In this document: in pieces, positions 40,466 to 50,240 of the stretch
Numbering within the stretch: the stretch's first letter is position 1
Layout: each line of letters begins with the position of its first letter
From: Novosphingobium sp. MD-1
GTDB taxonomy: Bacteria > Pseudomonadota > Alphaproteobacteria > Sphingomonadales > Sphingomonadaceae
Direction of reading: 5' to 3'
DNA: 64,000 bases
Assembly: GCF_001014975.1 (NCBI RefSeq)
Contig: NZ_BBXA01000027.1
Span: 124,001-188,000 of the forward strand
Program-made: the position numbers and the translations under genes
Notes under the pieces: generated by a model
What the model saw: only the letters and a program-made list of their open reading frames with translations
The model's database searches: none
Told to the model about the DNA's origin: nothing

Positions 40466-41707
40466 TTAAATGATCTCAATCACGTCCGAGGTCCTTTTTA
40501 CCCGCACCTTCGCTTTGGCCCTCTTCTTTGCGGGAGTAAAAGCGGTTGAAATGAACGTCCCGATCTCGTTCGCGGCTTTGAGTGCTGGGTCGGAGTCGAC
40601 GTGGGCATATCGCTGGGTGGTCTGGGCCTGCGAATGACCGAGGAGGCGGCCGATGACTGGCAGGGATGCGCCCTGCGAAACCGCGATGCTGGCGGCTGTG
40701 TGCCTCAAATCGTGCAGTCGCACTTCATTGATCTTTGCGTCCACGCATACCCGCTGCCAGGGCTTGCGCAGGTTGGCGAATGGCTTCTTGGGGTCCGAGG
40801 CCGAGGGAAAAACATAAAGTTTCCGACCGGATATGCTCTTCTGGCGCTTCAGCACGACTTTAGCCTGGTCGCTGAGGTAGACCGGCTTTGCCCCTGTCTT
40901 GCTATCGGGCAGGTTCAGCACGCCATGCTTGAGATCGACCCACTTCCACTGTGCGGTCAGTATCTCGTTCAGGCGCGCGCCCGTGAGCAGGAGGAGTTCG
41001 ATCGCATTCCGGGCCGTCTGGGTTATCGTGCCGTCCGTTGAAAGCTTCGACAGCGATGCGCCAAGGCGCTTGAGTTCGGTCCCGGTCAGATACCGTGTAC
41101 GTGACCGCTCCTCGAAACGGGCAACGTGCTTGCAAGGGTTGGTTCCTTGGGAGCGCCATTCCCATGCTTCAGCTAGCGACATCAATCTGGAGAGCAGGGC
41201 AAGTGCTCGGTTGGCGCGGTAGGGTGCGTCACGGTATCCTTTGTGGAACCGATCGATGTCGCTTCGGGCAAGGGTTTCGACCTTGGAGGTCCCGAACCGG
41301 GGGGCAATCAGGTCGTTCCAGATTGCCTTATAGTCGCGCTGGGTGAGTGGCTTCTTCCGGGGCAGTTCCTCTTTCTCGAATCGCGCCCATGCGTCATTGA
41401 GCCTTGGCGCGGCGCGCAGCAGGCTTCTTTTGCCTTGTGGGTCTCCGCCTCGCGTTATCTCTGCGTATGCCTGCCTTGCGAGGTCACGCGCTTGATCCAG
41501 CGTTAGCGCTCCGTAGGTGCCGATAGTGTACCATCGCTGCTTGGCGCTGCGTCCGCCGCCATCGGTGCGGTACTTCAGGATGAAACGCTTCTGACCACTG
41601 GGCAGAGCCTTGACGCCAAACCCGGGTACGGCCTCGTCCCAGAGGAAGACGGGAGCCGGGCCACCAGCCTCCAGCGCATCGATTTCACGTTTGGTTAGCT
41701 TGCTCAT
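40466..41707 (-). CDS. int: Tyrosine integrase of the tRNA-Lys island
   Basis: 413 residues. An N-terminal arm-binding domain (MSKLTKREIDALEAGG...YGALTLDQARDLARQAY) is followed by a core-binding domain and a catalytic domain. The full residue set is present: Arg245 in TGARLNEI, Lys270, His332 and Arg335 in LHDLRHTAAS, His358 in LGHSQAQTT, and nucleophile Tyr367 in QRYAHVD. It catalyses recombination between the element and the tRNA-Lys site. The tandem arm-type sites lie 12-33 nt upstream of its start, so integrase binding could autoregulate it. MSKL is preferred over upstream codons that overlap those sites. Confidence 0.95.
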   Translation of the reverse strand: MSKLTKREIDALEAGGPAPVFLWDEAVPGFGVKALPSGQKRFILKYRTDGGGRSAKQRWYTIGTYGALTLDQARDLARQAYAEITRGGDPQGKRSLLRAAPRLNDAWARFEKEELPRKKPLTQRDYKAIWNDLIAPRFGTSKVETLARSDIDRFHKGYRDAPYRANRALALLSRLMSLAEAWEWRSQGTNPCKHVARFEERSRTRYLTGTELKRLGASLSKLSTDGTITQTARNAIELLLLTGARLNEILTAQWKWVDLKHGVLNLPDSKTGAKPVYLSDQAKVVLKRQKSISGRKLYVFPSASDPKKPFANLRKPWQRVCVDAKINEVRLHDLRHTAASIAVSQGASLPVIGRLLGHSQAQTTQRYAHVDSDPALKAANEIGTFISTAFTPAKKRAKAKVRVKRTSDVIEII

Positions 41708-41718
41708 TGACGCACAAA

Positions 41719-41740
41719 TAGCAACCACATAGCAACCACG
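41719..41740 (+). promoter_or_regulatory. Right-end tandem GCAACCAC integrase arm-type sites
   Basis: The pair GCAACCAC-AT-A-GCAACCAC matches the left-end pair at 16115-16136 in the same orientation, with one difference in 22 bases. It lies directly upstream of the integrase gene and 125 nt inside attR. Confidence 0.6.
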
Positions 41741-41864
41741 CAACATGGCATATGGTGGCATTCAATGGCAAAGCGGCGTTGCCGTATGAATAGAAAAATT
41801 ACGTAAAATCAGTAACTCCATGGTGGGGAGAGGTAAGCGGGGGCAAACCGCCGTAGTCCCAAAA

Positions 41865-41917
41865 AACTGACTTTTAATCAGTAGGTCGCTGGTTCGAATC
41901 CAGCAGGGCTCACCATT
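41865..41917 (+). repeat. attR: 53-bp direct repeat with tRNA-Lys 3' fragment
   Basis: Exact copy of 16015-16067. It contains the anticodon-arm-to-CCA part of tRNA-Lys without the 5' half, so it is an attachment-site remnant and not a gene. Confidence 0.95.
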
Positions 41918-41941
41918 CCAGCATCGACGGTTTTGCACGCA

Positions 41942-42014
41942 GCGCCCCATCCGGACGGGGCGCCAACGCACCATATGCGCGCCGATCGGAGGGAGCGCGG
42001 CTGCGCCCCCTCCG
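41942..42014. terminator. Two hairpins at the thiolase gene end
   Basis: GCGCCCC...GGGGCGC (41942-41963) and CGGAGGG...CCCTCCG (41987-42014) lie between attR and the stop of the leftward thiolase gene. They probably end that operon's transcript, although neither is followed by a T-run. Confidence 0.45.
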
Positions 42015-42020
42015 CGTGGT

Positions 42021-43196
42021 TCACAGCACTTCGAACAGGCCGGCCGCGCCCATGCCGCCGCCGACGCACATCGTTACCACGACGTACTTGGCGCCCCGGC
42101 GCTTGCCTTCGATCAGGGCGTGCATGGTGCAACGCGCCCCGGTCATGCCATAGGGGTGGCCGATCGAGATCGAGCCGCCGTTGACGTTGAGCAGATCGTT
42201 GGGGATGCCCAGCTTGTCACGGCAGTACAGCACCTGCACGGCGAAGGCCTCGTTCAGTTCCCACAGGCCGATGTCGTCCATCTTGAGGCCGAAGCGGTTG
42301 AGCAGCTTGGGGATGGCGAAGACCGGGCCGATGCCCATCTCGTCCGGCTCGGTGCCGGCGACCGCCATGCCGACATAGCGGCCCAGCGGCGTCAGGCCCT
42401 TTTGCGCGGCCACGGCGGCTTCCATGATCACCACGGCGGCGGAACCGTCGGAAAGCTGGCTGGCGTTGCCGGCGGTGACGATGCCGCCTTCGATCACCGG
42501 CTTCAGCGCGGTCAGGTTTTCCAGCGTGGTCGAGGGCCGGTTGCCTTCGTCCTTGGCGAGGTGGACGTCCTGATAGGTGACTTCCCCGGTTTCCTTGTTG
42601 ACCACGGCCATCGAGGCATCGGCGGCGACGATCTCGTCATCGAACTTGCCGGCCGCCTGCCCCGCAGCGGTGCGCTGCTGCGACTGGAGCGCGTACTCGT
42701 CGCAGGCTTCGCGGCCGATGCCATAGCGTTGGCCGACGATTTCCGCCGTCTGCAGCATCGGCATGTAGATTGCCTTGTGCATTTCCACCAGCGAACGGTC
42801 GGGCATGACGCGCATGTCCTTGGTCTGGACAAGGCTGATCGATTCCTGTCCGCCGGCGGCGACCACGTCCATGCGGTCGATGATGACCTGCTTGGAAGCG
42901 GTGGCGATGGTCATCAGGCCCGACGAGCACTGGCGGTCCATGCTCATGCCCGATGTGGTGACCGGCAGGCCGGCCCGCAGCGCGACCTGGCGGGCGATGT
43001 TGCCGGCCTGCGCGCCCTGTTGCAGCGCCGCGCCCCACACCACGTCATCGACTTCGCCCGGCTCGATCCCGGCGCGCGCGACGGCGGCCTGCAGCGAAAG
43101 CGCGCCCAGCGTGGCGCCGGGGGTGGCATTGAACGCGCCCTTGTAGGCGCGCCCGATCGGGGTGCGCGCGGCGGCGACGATAACGGCATCACGCAT
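42021..43196 (-). CDS. Thiolase (acetyl-CoA C-acyltransferase)
   Basis: 391 residues with the thiolase triad: nucleophile Cys90 in DRQCSSGLM, the His in [13 protein letters not shown], and the second Cys in [15 protein letters not shown]. It cleaves 3-ketoacyl-CoA with CoA in beta-oxidation, or condenses in reverse. The Tyr in HPYG is typical of FadA-like degradative thiolases. It is the last gene of the leftward acyl-CoA operon and its start overlaps the ligase end by 8 nt. Confidence 0.9.
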   Translation of the reverse strand: MRDAVIVAAARTPIGRAYKGAFNATPGATLGALSLQAAVARAGIEPGEVDDVVWGAALQQGAQAGNIARQVALRAGLPVTTSGMSMDRQCSSGLMTIATASKQVIIDRMDVVAAGGQESISLVQTKDMRVMPDRSLVEMHKAIYMPMLQTAEIVGQRYGIGREACDEYALQSQQRTAAGQAAGKFDDEIVAADASMAVVNKETGEVTYQDVHLAKDEGNRPSTTLENLTALKPVIEGGIVTAGNASQLSDGSAAVVIMEAAVAAQKGLTPLGRYVGMAVAGTEPDEMGIGPVFAIPKLLNRFGLKMDDIGLWELNEAFAVQVLYCRDKLGIPNDLLNVNGGSISIGHPYGMTGARCTMHALIEGKRRGAKYVVVTMCVGGGMGAAGLFEVL

Positions 43197-44787
43197 GGTC
43201 GTTCTCCTTGATGTTCCGGGTCATTGATGTGGCTTGGGCAATGGGATTTCCGCCGAAGCGGTCGCGCAGCTCGCGCTTGAGCACCTTGCCGATCGGGCTG
43301 CGCGGCAGTTCGTCGACCACCTCGATGGCGGCGATGCGCTGAGTCTTGCCGAGGCGGCTGTTGGCTTCGGCCAGGATCGCCTGCGGATCGGCGGCGGTAT
43401 CGGCCAGCACGACCACCGCGAGCGGGGTTTCGCCCCACTTTTCGCTGGGCACGCCGACCACCGCTGCTTCGCGCACGGCGGGCTGGCGGGTCAGCTCCGC
43501 TTCGAGGTCGGTCGGGAAGATGTTGAAGCCGCCCGAAATGATCATGTCCTTGGCGCGGTCCATCAGGATCAGGAAGCCGTCCTCATCAAACTTGCCGATA
43601 TCGCCGTGGCGGATGTAGCGGCGCCCTTCGCCGTCGAACCATTCGACTTCGCGCGTCTTCTCGTCCTGACCGTGGTAGCCGTTCATCATGATCGGGGAAT
43701 GGCCGACGATTTCGCCGACTTCGCCCTGCGGCAGCTCGTTGCCGTCCTCGTCGATGATCTTGATGACATGGCCGGGGCTGGGCTGGCCGACGGTGTGGAG
43801 CTTGTCCGGGTGGAGGTGCGCCACCAGGATCGCCGTCGCGCCGCCTTCGGTCATGCCGTAGCCGTCGGTAAGGCCGCCGGGCCAGCGACGCAAGACATCG
43901 GCCTTGAGCCAGGCGGGGAAGGGCGCCGAGGTCGAGGACTTGAGCCGGTAGGACGACAGATCGAAGCGGTCGAAATCGGGCACTTCCATGATGCGGCGGT
44001 ACTGCACCGGCACTAGCATGGCGTGCGTGACGCGTTCGCGCTGGGAGAGTTCGAGAAAGCCGCGCGCGTCAAACTTCTTCATCAGCACCACCTTGCCGCC
44101 CGCAGTGAGCGTGGGCAGGAAGCTGACCAGCGTGGTGTTGGAATAGAGCGGCGTGGAGCAGATCACGCAGGTATCGTCGTCATAGCCGCCGACGATCGTG
44201 CGCCGCGCGTATTCGTGGCGCATCTTGTGGCTTTGCACGATGCCCTTGGGTGATCCGGTGGTTCCCGACGAATAGATGATGTTGAACGGATCGCCGGGCG
44301 CGGGCAGGCGTTCCTCGGGCTGTGCGCCTTCCGCGGCAAGCCACCGCGAGAAGGGTTCCCCGGCGGCGCTGTCGTCCAGCGCGATGCGCCGGACGCCGGC
44401 GGGAAACGGCAACCCTGCCAGGCGGTCCGCCATCTCGGCATCGAGCAGCAGCACGCGGCTGCCACTGTCGGCCAGCATCGCCAGCACCGTTTCGGGCGCG
44501 GCGGTGGAGGTCAGCGGCGCGGCCACGGCGCCGGCGCGGATCGCGCCGAGGAAGGCAAGGCCCGTGCGCACCGAATTGAGCGCGGCAATGGCGACGGGTT
44601 CGTCCTTGCCCACGCCTTCGCGCTGGAGCGCGGCGGCGACGCGGTCGAGCAGCGCGTCCAGCTCCGCCCAGCTCACGCTGCTATGTTCGTCGGCAATGGC
44701 GGTGGCATCCCCCCTGCGCGCGGCGTGCGCGCGCAGGATGGTGGTGAGCGGCACGAACTCCGCTTCGGCGATGTCTTCGATCCGCAA
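43189..44787 (-). CDS. Class I adenylate-forming acyl-CoA ligase
   Basis: 532 residues from TTG 44787, which has GGAGAGAAG upstream. The AMP-binding P-loop is [13 protein letters not shown], with motif [10 protein letters not shown], the hinge [28 protein letters not shown], and catalytic lysine near the C-terminus in [14 protein letters not shown]. It activates a carboxylic acid through an acyl-AMP to the CoA thioester. The substrate cannot be read, but the operon (dehydrogenase, thiolase, thioesterase) indicates a fatty or alicyclic acid degraded by beta-oxidation. Confidence 0.88.
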   Translation of the reverse strand: MRIEDIAEAEFVPLTTILRAHAARRGDATAIADEHSSVSWAELDALLDRVAAALQREGVGKDEPVAIAALNSVRTGLAFLGAIRAGAVAAPLTSTAAPETVLAMLADSGSRVLLLDAEMADRLAGLPFPAGVRRIALDDSAAGEPFSRWLAAEGAQPEERLPAPGDPFNIIYSSGTTGSPKGIVQSHKMRHEYARRTIVGGYDDDTCVICSTPLYSNTTLVSFLPTLTAGGKVVLMKKFDARGFLELSQRERVTHAMLVPVQYRRIMEVPDFDRFDLSSYRLKSSTSAPFPAWLKADVLRRWPGGLTDGYGMTEGGATAILVAHLHPDKLHTVGQPSPGHVIKIIDEDGNELPQGEVGEIVGHSPIMMNGYHGQDEKTREVEWFDGEGRRYIRHGDIGKFDEDGFLILMDRAKDMIISGGFNIFPTDLEAELTRQPAVREAAVVGVPSEKWGETPLAVVVLADTAADPQAILAEANSRLGKTQRIAAIEVVDELPRSPIGKVLKRELRDRFGGNPIAQATSMTRNIKENDHA

Positions 44788-44813
44788 GGCTTCTCTCCCG
44801 CCGCCGTGGTGGA

Positions 44814-46073
44814 TCAGGCGTTGAACGTTTCGCCGGCGGCGGCCTTGCGCGCCAGCAGCGGTGCGACCGGCAGGCCGTACTTTTCCAGGCCGGCGGCGAC
44901 CGTATCCAGCCCGATGTGGTCGGCCCAGAACATCGGGCCGCCGGTCCAGGCTGGCCAGCCATAGCCGTTCAGCCAGACCGTATCGATGTCCGACGCGCGC
45001 TGGGAAATGCCTTCCTCCAGGATAAGCGCACCTTCGCTGACCATCGGATAGAGCAGGCGTTCGCGGATCTCGTCCTTGCCGATCGTGCGCTGGGGCTTGC
45101 CTTCGCGCGCGGCCCATTCGGCGATGATCGTCTTCACTTCTTCCGACGGCGTGCGCTGACGGTTCTCGTCGTAATCGTAGAAGCCCTTCTTGGTCTTCTG
45201 GCCCCAGCGGCCGACCGCGCAGAGCGAATCCCGCAGCGTTTCGATGCGGTTGGGATCGCGGTGCCAGCCGATGTCGACGCCGGCGAGGTCCGACATCTGG
45301 TACGGTCCCATCGGGAAGCCGAATTCGAGCAGAGCCTCGTCCACTTCCCAGTAGTTCGCACCTTCCATGATCAGCGCGTGCGCCTGGGCCTGGCGCGGTG
45401 AGAGCATGCGGTTGCCGATGAAGCCGTGGCACACGCCCGAAACCACCGGCACCTTGCCGATCTTGACCGACAGAGCCATGACCGTGGCGAGCTGCTGCTT
45501 GCCGGTCTTCGCGCCACGCACCACTTCGAGCAGCTTCATCACGTTGGCGGGCGAGAAGAAGTGCATGCCCAGCACCGCTTCGGGACGCGACGTGGCGCCG
45601 GCGATTTCGTTGACGTCGAGATAGCTGGTGTTGCTGGCCAGGATCGCGCCGGGCTTGGCGATGCCGTCGATCCGGCCGAAGACCTCCTTCTTGACGTCCA
45701 TGTTCTCATAGACCGCCTCGATGATGAGGTCGGCTTCGGCCAGCGCGCCGAAGTCCAGCGTCGGCGTGAGGCGGCCCATGGCCGCTTCGGCTAGCGCGGC
45801 GTCCATCTTGCCGCGCTTCACCGTGTTCTCGTAGTTCTTCCGCATCGTGGCCACACCGCGATCGAGCGCTTCCTGCGTCATTTCCACGATCGTCACGGGA
45901 ATGCCGGCGGTCAGGAAGTTCATGGTGATGCCGCCGCCCATGGTGCCCGCGCCGATCACGCCTACGCGGTTTACGGGCAGCAGCGGGGTGTCGGCCGGAA
46001 TGTCGTCAACGCGCGCGGCGGCGATGCGGGCCGCGTCGATGTGTTCCTTGGCGCCGGAAATGGGGTCGGACAT
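44814..46073 (-). CDS. 3-hydroxyacyl-CoA dehydrogenase
   Basis: 419 residues. The NAD-binding loop is [14 protein letters not shown] (residues 41-50), followed by [16 protein letters not shown], the [11 protein letters not shown] loop and catalytic region [17 protein letters not shown] with the conserved His. The C-terminal dimer domain is present twice (GFIGNRM...; [14 protein letters not shown]...). There is no enoyl-CoA hydratase domain, unlike FadB fusions, so hydration must be done by another protein. Confidence 0.9.
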   Translation of the reverse strand: MSDPISGAKEHIDAARIAAARVDDIPADTPLLPVNRVGVIGAGTMGGGITMNFLTAGIPVTIVEMTQEALDRGVATMRKNYENTVKRGKMDAALAEAAMGRLTPTLDFGALAEADLIIEAVYENMDVKKEVFGRIDGIAKPGAILASNTSYLDVNEIAGATSRPEAVLGMHFFSPANVMKLLEVVRGAKTGKQQLATVMALSVKIGKVPVVSGVCHGFIGNRMLSPRQAQAHALIMEGANYWEVDEALLEFGFPMGPYQMSDLAGVDIGWHRDPNRIETLRDSLCAVGRWGQKTKKGFYDYDENRQRTPSEEVKTIIAEWAAREGKPQRTIGKDEIRERLLYPMVSEGALILEEGISQRASDIDTVWLNGYGWPAWTGGPMFWADHIGLDTVAAGLEKYGLPVAPLLARKAAAGETFNA

Positions 46074-46110
46074 GATGTACCTCTCCTGAGTATGGGGTCT
46101 GGTTGCGGGT

Positions 46111-47361
46111 TCAGGCGCGGCTTTGCGCCATCGCGCCGTAGATCAGGGTCTTGAGCTGCCGCCGGATCGGATAGGCGGAGGAGGGCAGAAGCTGCGTCAT
46201 GAAGACCATGTGCAGCTTCTCCACGGGATCGATGAAGAAGGCGGTCGAGAAGATGCCGCCCCAGAAGAATTCGCCGGCGCTGCCGGGCACCAGCGCCTTG
46301 GCCGGATCGAGCAGTACGCCGAAGCCGAGCCCGAAGCCGGTGCCGGCGTTGTTCGCTTCGCTGAACAGCGAGGTGGAGACCTGGGTGAGATCGACGCCGC
46401 CCGGCAGGTAGTTGCGCGCCATCAGCTGCAGCGTCTTGGGCGAAACGATCCGCGCCCCATTCGCCGCGCCACCTCCGGTCAGCATCGCGCAGAAGCGGTG
46501 GTAGTCGGCCGTGGTGGACAGCAGGCCGCCACCGCCGCTTTCGAAGCGGGGTTCGCGGGTGAGATTGGTCTTCGCCGCTTCGTCGAGCAGTTCGGGCGGC
46601 TTGCCGGGCACGTAGTTCCAGGCGTCGGTCAGCCTGTCCTGCTTTTCGGGCGGGCAATGGAACGCGGTATCGACCATGCCCAGCGGTTCGAAAATCCGCG
46701 TGCGGAAGAATTCACCCAGGCTCAGGCCCGAAACGCGCGCCACGATCACGCCCAGCACATCGGTGGATACCGAATAATTCCAGCCGGTACCCGGCGCGTA
46801 TTCCAGCGGGATCTTGGCGAGTTCGGTCACGAAATGGTCGTTGCCCGGCAGGCTGGCGTGCCCGTCCAGCTTGCCCTTGCGATAGGCGGCATCGACGTTC
46901 GTGCGGTTCTGGATGCCATAGGTGAGGCCCGACATATGCGTCAGCAGATCGACGATCCGCATCCCCGTGGCGGGCCTGCCCGGCACGAACGGCGCTTCGC
47001 CCCCGCCGCCCGCATAGACCGTCAGGTTCGCGAACTCCGGAACGAAGCGGGTGACAGGATCGTCAAGCGCGATCAGCCCTTCCTCGACCAGCATCATCAG
47101 CGCGATGGAGGTGACCGGCTTGGTCATCGAAGCGATGCGGAAGATGGCATCCTCGCGCAGCGGCGTTCCATCGGCACGGGCCTTGCCCAGCGTGGCGCGG
47201 AAGAACGGCAGGCCATCGCGCGCCACCAGGACGTCGGTTCCTGCCAGCTTGCCGGGGGCAAGGTAGCGTTCTTCGAGAAAGGCCGGGATGCGCGCGAGGC
47301 GGGCGGCGTCGAAACCGGCGTCTTCGGGGCGGATCAGGTCCATCGCTTGCTGGTTCTCCAT
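46111..47361 (-). CDS. Serine hydrolase (beta-lactamase/class C esterase family)
   Basis: 416 residues. Active-site Ser78-x-x-Lys81 lies in [10 protein letters not shown], the Tyr-x-Asn-like element is WNYSVSTDV near residue 196, and a C-terminal strand motif is [15 protein letters not shown]. No signal peptide is visible, so the product is cytoplasmic, which suggests an EstB-type esterase or lactonase rather than a penicillinase. The start overlaps the upstream stop (TGATG), so it is translated with the thioesterase. Confidence 0.85.
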   Translation of the reverse strand: MENQQAMDLIRPEDAGFDAARLARIPAFLEERYLAPGKLAGTDVLVARDGLPFFRATLGKARADGTPLREDAIFRIASMTKPVTSIALMMLVEEGLIALDDPVTRFVPEFANLTVYAGGGGEAPFVPGRPATGMRIVDLLTHMSGLTYGIQNRTNVDAAYRKGKLDGHASLPGNDHFVTELAKIPLEYAPGTGWNYSVSTDVLGVIVARVSGLSLGEFFRTRIFEPLGMVDTAFHCPPEKQDRLTDAWNYVPGKPPELLDEAAKTNLTREPRFESGGGGLLSTTADYHRFCAMLTGGGAANGARIVSPKTLQLMARNYLPGGVDLTQVSTSLFSEANNAGTGFGLGFGVLLDPAKALVPGSAGEFFWGGIFSTAFFIDPVEKLHMVFMTQLLPSSAYPIRRQLKTLIYGAMAQSRA

Positions 47362-48140
47362 CAGCCGAAAATGGCCACGCTTTGCAGGCCGCGCATCACT
47401 TCCACGCCATCGGCGTTCCACATGCGCAGGGTTTCGCTGCTGAAGCCGTCGGCCATGTAGTTGGACGCGGTTTCCAGCAGCCACCAACCGTCGCGCGTCT
47501 GCGGAGCGTCACCCAGCAGCGTCAGCGACCAGTTGATCGAACTGATCGGGCCGCGCCGTTCCATGGCCCGGACCGCGCCGGGCGGCAGGGCATCGCCGAT
47601 GCCCACCAGTTCCGCGATGGGATCGAGACCCTTGCGATCGCGCAGGCGCACCCAGCGGCGGATGGCACCCGGTCGCGCCCCGCCCCGGGGTTCCGCGCGG
47701 CGCATTTCGAAATTGTGGATGAACTGCGGCGCATCGCCGGTCGCGGTTACGGGAGCGGCCTCTTCGACGGGGATGGTTTCGTCGGCTCGCATGGCAGGCA
47801 CGCCGCCGTTGGTCGGCCGCGCGGCCCCGAACAGCCACAGCGCGCGCAGCACCGGCGCGCCTTCGCAGAACAGGTCGGTCGTCACCTGCGCCACGCTGCG
47901 CCCTTCGCGCAGGACGCCAACGCGCGCTTCCACATCGCTGCCGACCGGCGCGACGAAGCCGATTTGCGCGCCGCGTAGCGGTGGCAGGTCCGGTCGCTGC
48001 CTGCGCGCGGCCGCATAGGCGATCAGGGCGGATGCGCCGCCATACATCGTGCGTCCCTGCATCCAGCCGTCCGCGTCGGACAGGACCAGCCTGTCAGTGC
48101 CATCCGGCTGCAGCCGCGCGATCAGTGCGCCCATGCTCAT
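47361..48140 (-). CDS. Acyl-CoA thioesterase (TesB-like double hotdog)
   Basis: 259 residues with two hotdog halves: MYGGASALIAYAAARRQRPDLPPLRGAQIGFVAPVG in the first and GPISSINWSLTLLGD...WWLLETASNYMADGFSSETLRMW in the second. The catalytic Asp/Gln region of TesB relatives is visible as SNYMADG. It would hydrolyse acyl-CoA and so balance CoA pools. First gene of the leftward acyl-CoA operon. Confidence 0.82.
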   Translation of the reverse strand: MSMGALIARLQPDGTDRLVLSDADGWMQGRTMYGGASALIAYAAARRQRPDLPPLRGAQIGFVAPVGSDVEARVGVLREGRSVAQVTTDLFCEGAPVLRALWLFGAARPTNGGVPAMRADETIPVEEAAPVTATGDAPQFIHNFEMRRAEPRGGARPGAIRRWVRLRDRKGLDPIAELVGIGDALPPGAVRAMERRGPISSINWSLTLLGDAPQTRDGWWLLETASNYMADGFSSETLRMWNADGVEVMRGLQSVAIFG

Positions 48141-48465
48141 GGCAGCAGGCTCATGCGGCGGAGGTTTCCAGGCTTGGTTTCATGATGACGCAATCTCTCC
48201 CGCGGGCACGTTAAGCCCGAATCCCATCCCGTGGCTAGTCCATACCGTCTTTTCAGAAAAGGGGATTCGCACGGTGATGCAGGCGGCATTTTCATGCAAA
48301 AAACAGATAATTTCATGCTTTACGTTACGGAATCCGGTGCTTCGCGCAGGCCATACCCTATTCATGAAAATTTGCTTCGACGGGTTGCCGGAACGGGGGT
48401 GGCGCAGATAGTCTGCGCGGCGAACGACAATCCGGGCAGGATGGCCCGATCGGGGCGGGATCACC
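48141..48465. promoter_or_regulatory. Divergent promoter region with TTTTCATG repeats
   Basis: 325 nt separate the leftward acyl-CoA operon from the rightward synthetase. The centre is much richer in A and T than the flanks. ATTTTCATG (48288-48296), a second TTTCATGC (48311-48318) and the inverse CATGAAAAT (48363-48371) form a plausible operator set, perhaps for the double-TetR regulator encoded downstream. Confidence 0.45.
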
Positions 48466-50235
48466 ATGACAGAGCAACGCCATGCCACCGACCATGCGGC
48501 CAGAGACGAACGCTTGCCCGCCATCCCCGCCGGCTGGCCGGCGATGTCGCTGGAGGAGGTGCGGGCGAAGCTTTGCGCTCCGGGCATGCCGTTCGAGATG
48601 GAGACGGTGACGATCCGGGGCGTGCGGACGCGCGTGTGGAAGAACGCCCTGCCGCATCTCGGCGCTCTGGCCGCCTTGGCCCGCCAGCACGGGGACAACA
48701 CGTTCCTTGTGTATGGTACGGAGCGGGTTTCGTTCGATGCCTGGCATCGCGCGGTCGCCACGCTAGCCGCCCATCTGGCGGAACTGGGCGTGGGCAAGGG
48801 GGACCGCGTCGCGATGGCCATGCGCAACCTGCCCGAATGGACGGTGGCCTTGTTCGCCGCCACGGTTCTCGGCGCGATCGCGGTGCCGCTCAACGCCTGG
48901 TGGAAGGGCGACGAACTGGCCTTCGCTTTGTCGGATAGCGGTGCACATGTCCTGATCGCGGATGCCGAACGGTGGCAGCGCATCGCTCCCCATCGTGCGG
49001 ACCTGCCGGGTCTGGCGCATGTGCTGGTGTGCCGCGCGGACAAGGACACCACGGCGCCGGAAGGCACCCGTTTGCTGGAGGACGTGATCGGCGGTCCCGA
49101 TGGCTATGCGGCGCTTCCCGACCGTCCCTTGCCCGACGCCGGAATCGCTCCGGACGATCCTGCCACGATCTTCTACACCAGCGGCACCACCGGGCGGCCG
49201 AAAGGCGCGCTGGGCACGCACCGCAATCTCACCACCAACATCCTGTCCAGTGCCTTCAGCGGCGCGCAATCCGCGTTGCGCCGGGGCGAGATGCCGCCCG
49301 CGCCTCAGCCGCGCACCATCCTGATGGTGATCCCGCTGTTCCACGTCACCGCGTGCAGCGCCACGCTGATGGGTTCGCTGGCCAGCGGCAGCAAGCTGGT
49401 GCTGATGCACAAGTGGGATACGGTCGAGGCGTTCCGGCTGATCGAGCGCGAGAAGGTCACGGCCACCGGCGGCGTGCCCTTCATCGCCTGGCAACTGATC
49501 GAGCATCCCGACCGAGCGAAGTACGATCTCTCCTCGCTGGAAGCGATCGCCTATGGCGGCGCGCCATCCGCGCCGGAACTGGTGCAGGCGATCTGGCAGA
49601 CCTTCGGCGCCTTGCCCGGCAACGGCTGGGGCATGACCGAGACGATGGCGACGCTGACGCACCATGCCGCGGAGGATTACATTAACCGTCCGTCGAGCTG
49701 CGGCCCGGCGGTCGCCGTCGCCGATATCGAGGTGCGTGCCGACGATGGCGTGACCGTGCTGCCGGCGGGCGAGATCGGCGAATTGTGGGCGCGCGGGCCG
49801 ATGATCGTGGCGGGATACTGGAACCGGCCGGACGCGACCGCGCAGACGTTCGTCGACGGCTGGGTGCGTACCGGTGACCTTGCCCGGATCGACCAGGAAG
49901 GCTTCTGCACGATCGCCGATCGCGCCAAGGATGTGATCATCCGGGGCGGCGAGAACATCTATTCGATCGAGGTGGAGAACGTGCTCTACGAACACCCGGC
50001 GGTGACCGACGCGGCGCTGGTGGGCATGCCGCACCGCACGCTGGGCGAGGAACCGGCGGCGGTGGTTCACCTTGCGCCGGGCACGCAGGCGAGCGAGGAG
50101 GAACTGCGTGCCTTCGTGGCGGCGCGGCTGGCGGCGTTCAAGGTGCCGGTGCGCGTGGTGTTCAGCGCCGAGACGCTGCCGCGCAACGCCAACGGCAAGA
50201 TCCTCAAGTCCGAACTGCGGCGGCACTTCGCCTGA
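48466..50235 (+). CDS. Acyl-CoA synthetase (class I adenylate-forming)
   Basis: 589 residues. The P-loop is IFYTSGTTGRPKG, with GNGWGMTETMA and VRTGDLARIDQEGFCTIADRAKDVIIRGGENIYSIEVE as adenylation and hinge motifs. The catalytic lysine is in LPRNANGKILKSEL. An extra N-terminal stretch of about 60 residues precedes the common domain. Together with the divergent operon it suggests a regulon for uptake and breakdown of a fatty or cyclic acid. The regulator gene follows after 5 nt. Confidence 0.9.
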   Translation: MTEQRHATDHAARDERLPAIPAGWPAMSLEEVRAKLCAPGMPFEMETVTIRGVRTRVWKNALPHLGALAALARQHGDNTFLVYGTERVSFDAWHRAVATLAAHLAELGVGKGDRVAMAMRNLPEWTVALFAATVLGAIAVPLNAWWKGDELAFALSDSGAHVLIADAERWQRIAPHRADLPGLAHVLVCRADKDTTAPEGTRLLEDVIGGPDGYAALPDRPLPDAGIAPDDPATIFYTSGTTGRPKGALGTHRNLTTNILSSAFSGAQSALRRGEMPPAPQPRTILMVIPLFHVTACSATLMGSLASGSKLVLMHKWDTVEAFRLIEREKVTATGGVPFIAWQLIEHPDRAKYDLSSLEAIAYGGAPSAPELVQAIWQTFGALPGNGWGMTETMATLTHHAAEDYINRPSSCGPAVAVADIEVRADDGVTVLPAGEIGELWARGPMIVAGYWNRPDATAQTFVDGWVRTGDLARIDQEGFCTIADRAKDVIIRGGENIYSIEVENVLYEHPAVTDAALVGMPHRTLGEEPAAVVHLAPGTQASEEELRAFVAARLAAFKVPVRVVFSAETLPRNANGKILKSELRRHFA

Positions 50236-50240
50236 ACGGC

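Noticed and set aside
41865-41940. Second tRNA-Lys gene at the right end of the island
   Set aside because: Only the anticodon-arm-to-CCA portion matches; the acceptor 5' strand and D arm are missing, so it is an att remnant.
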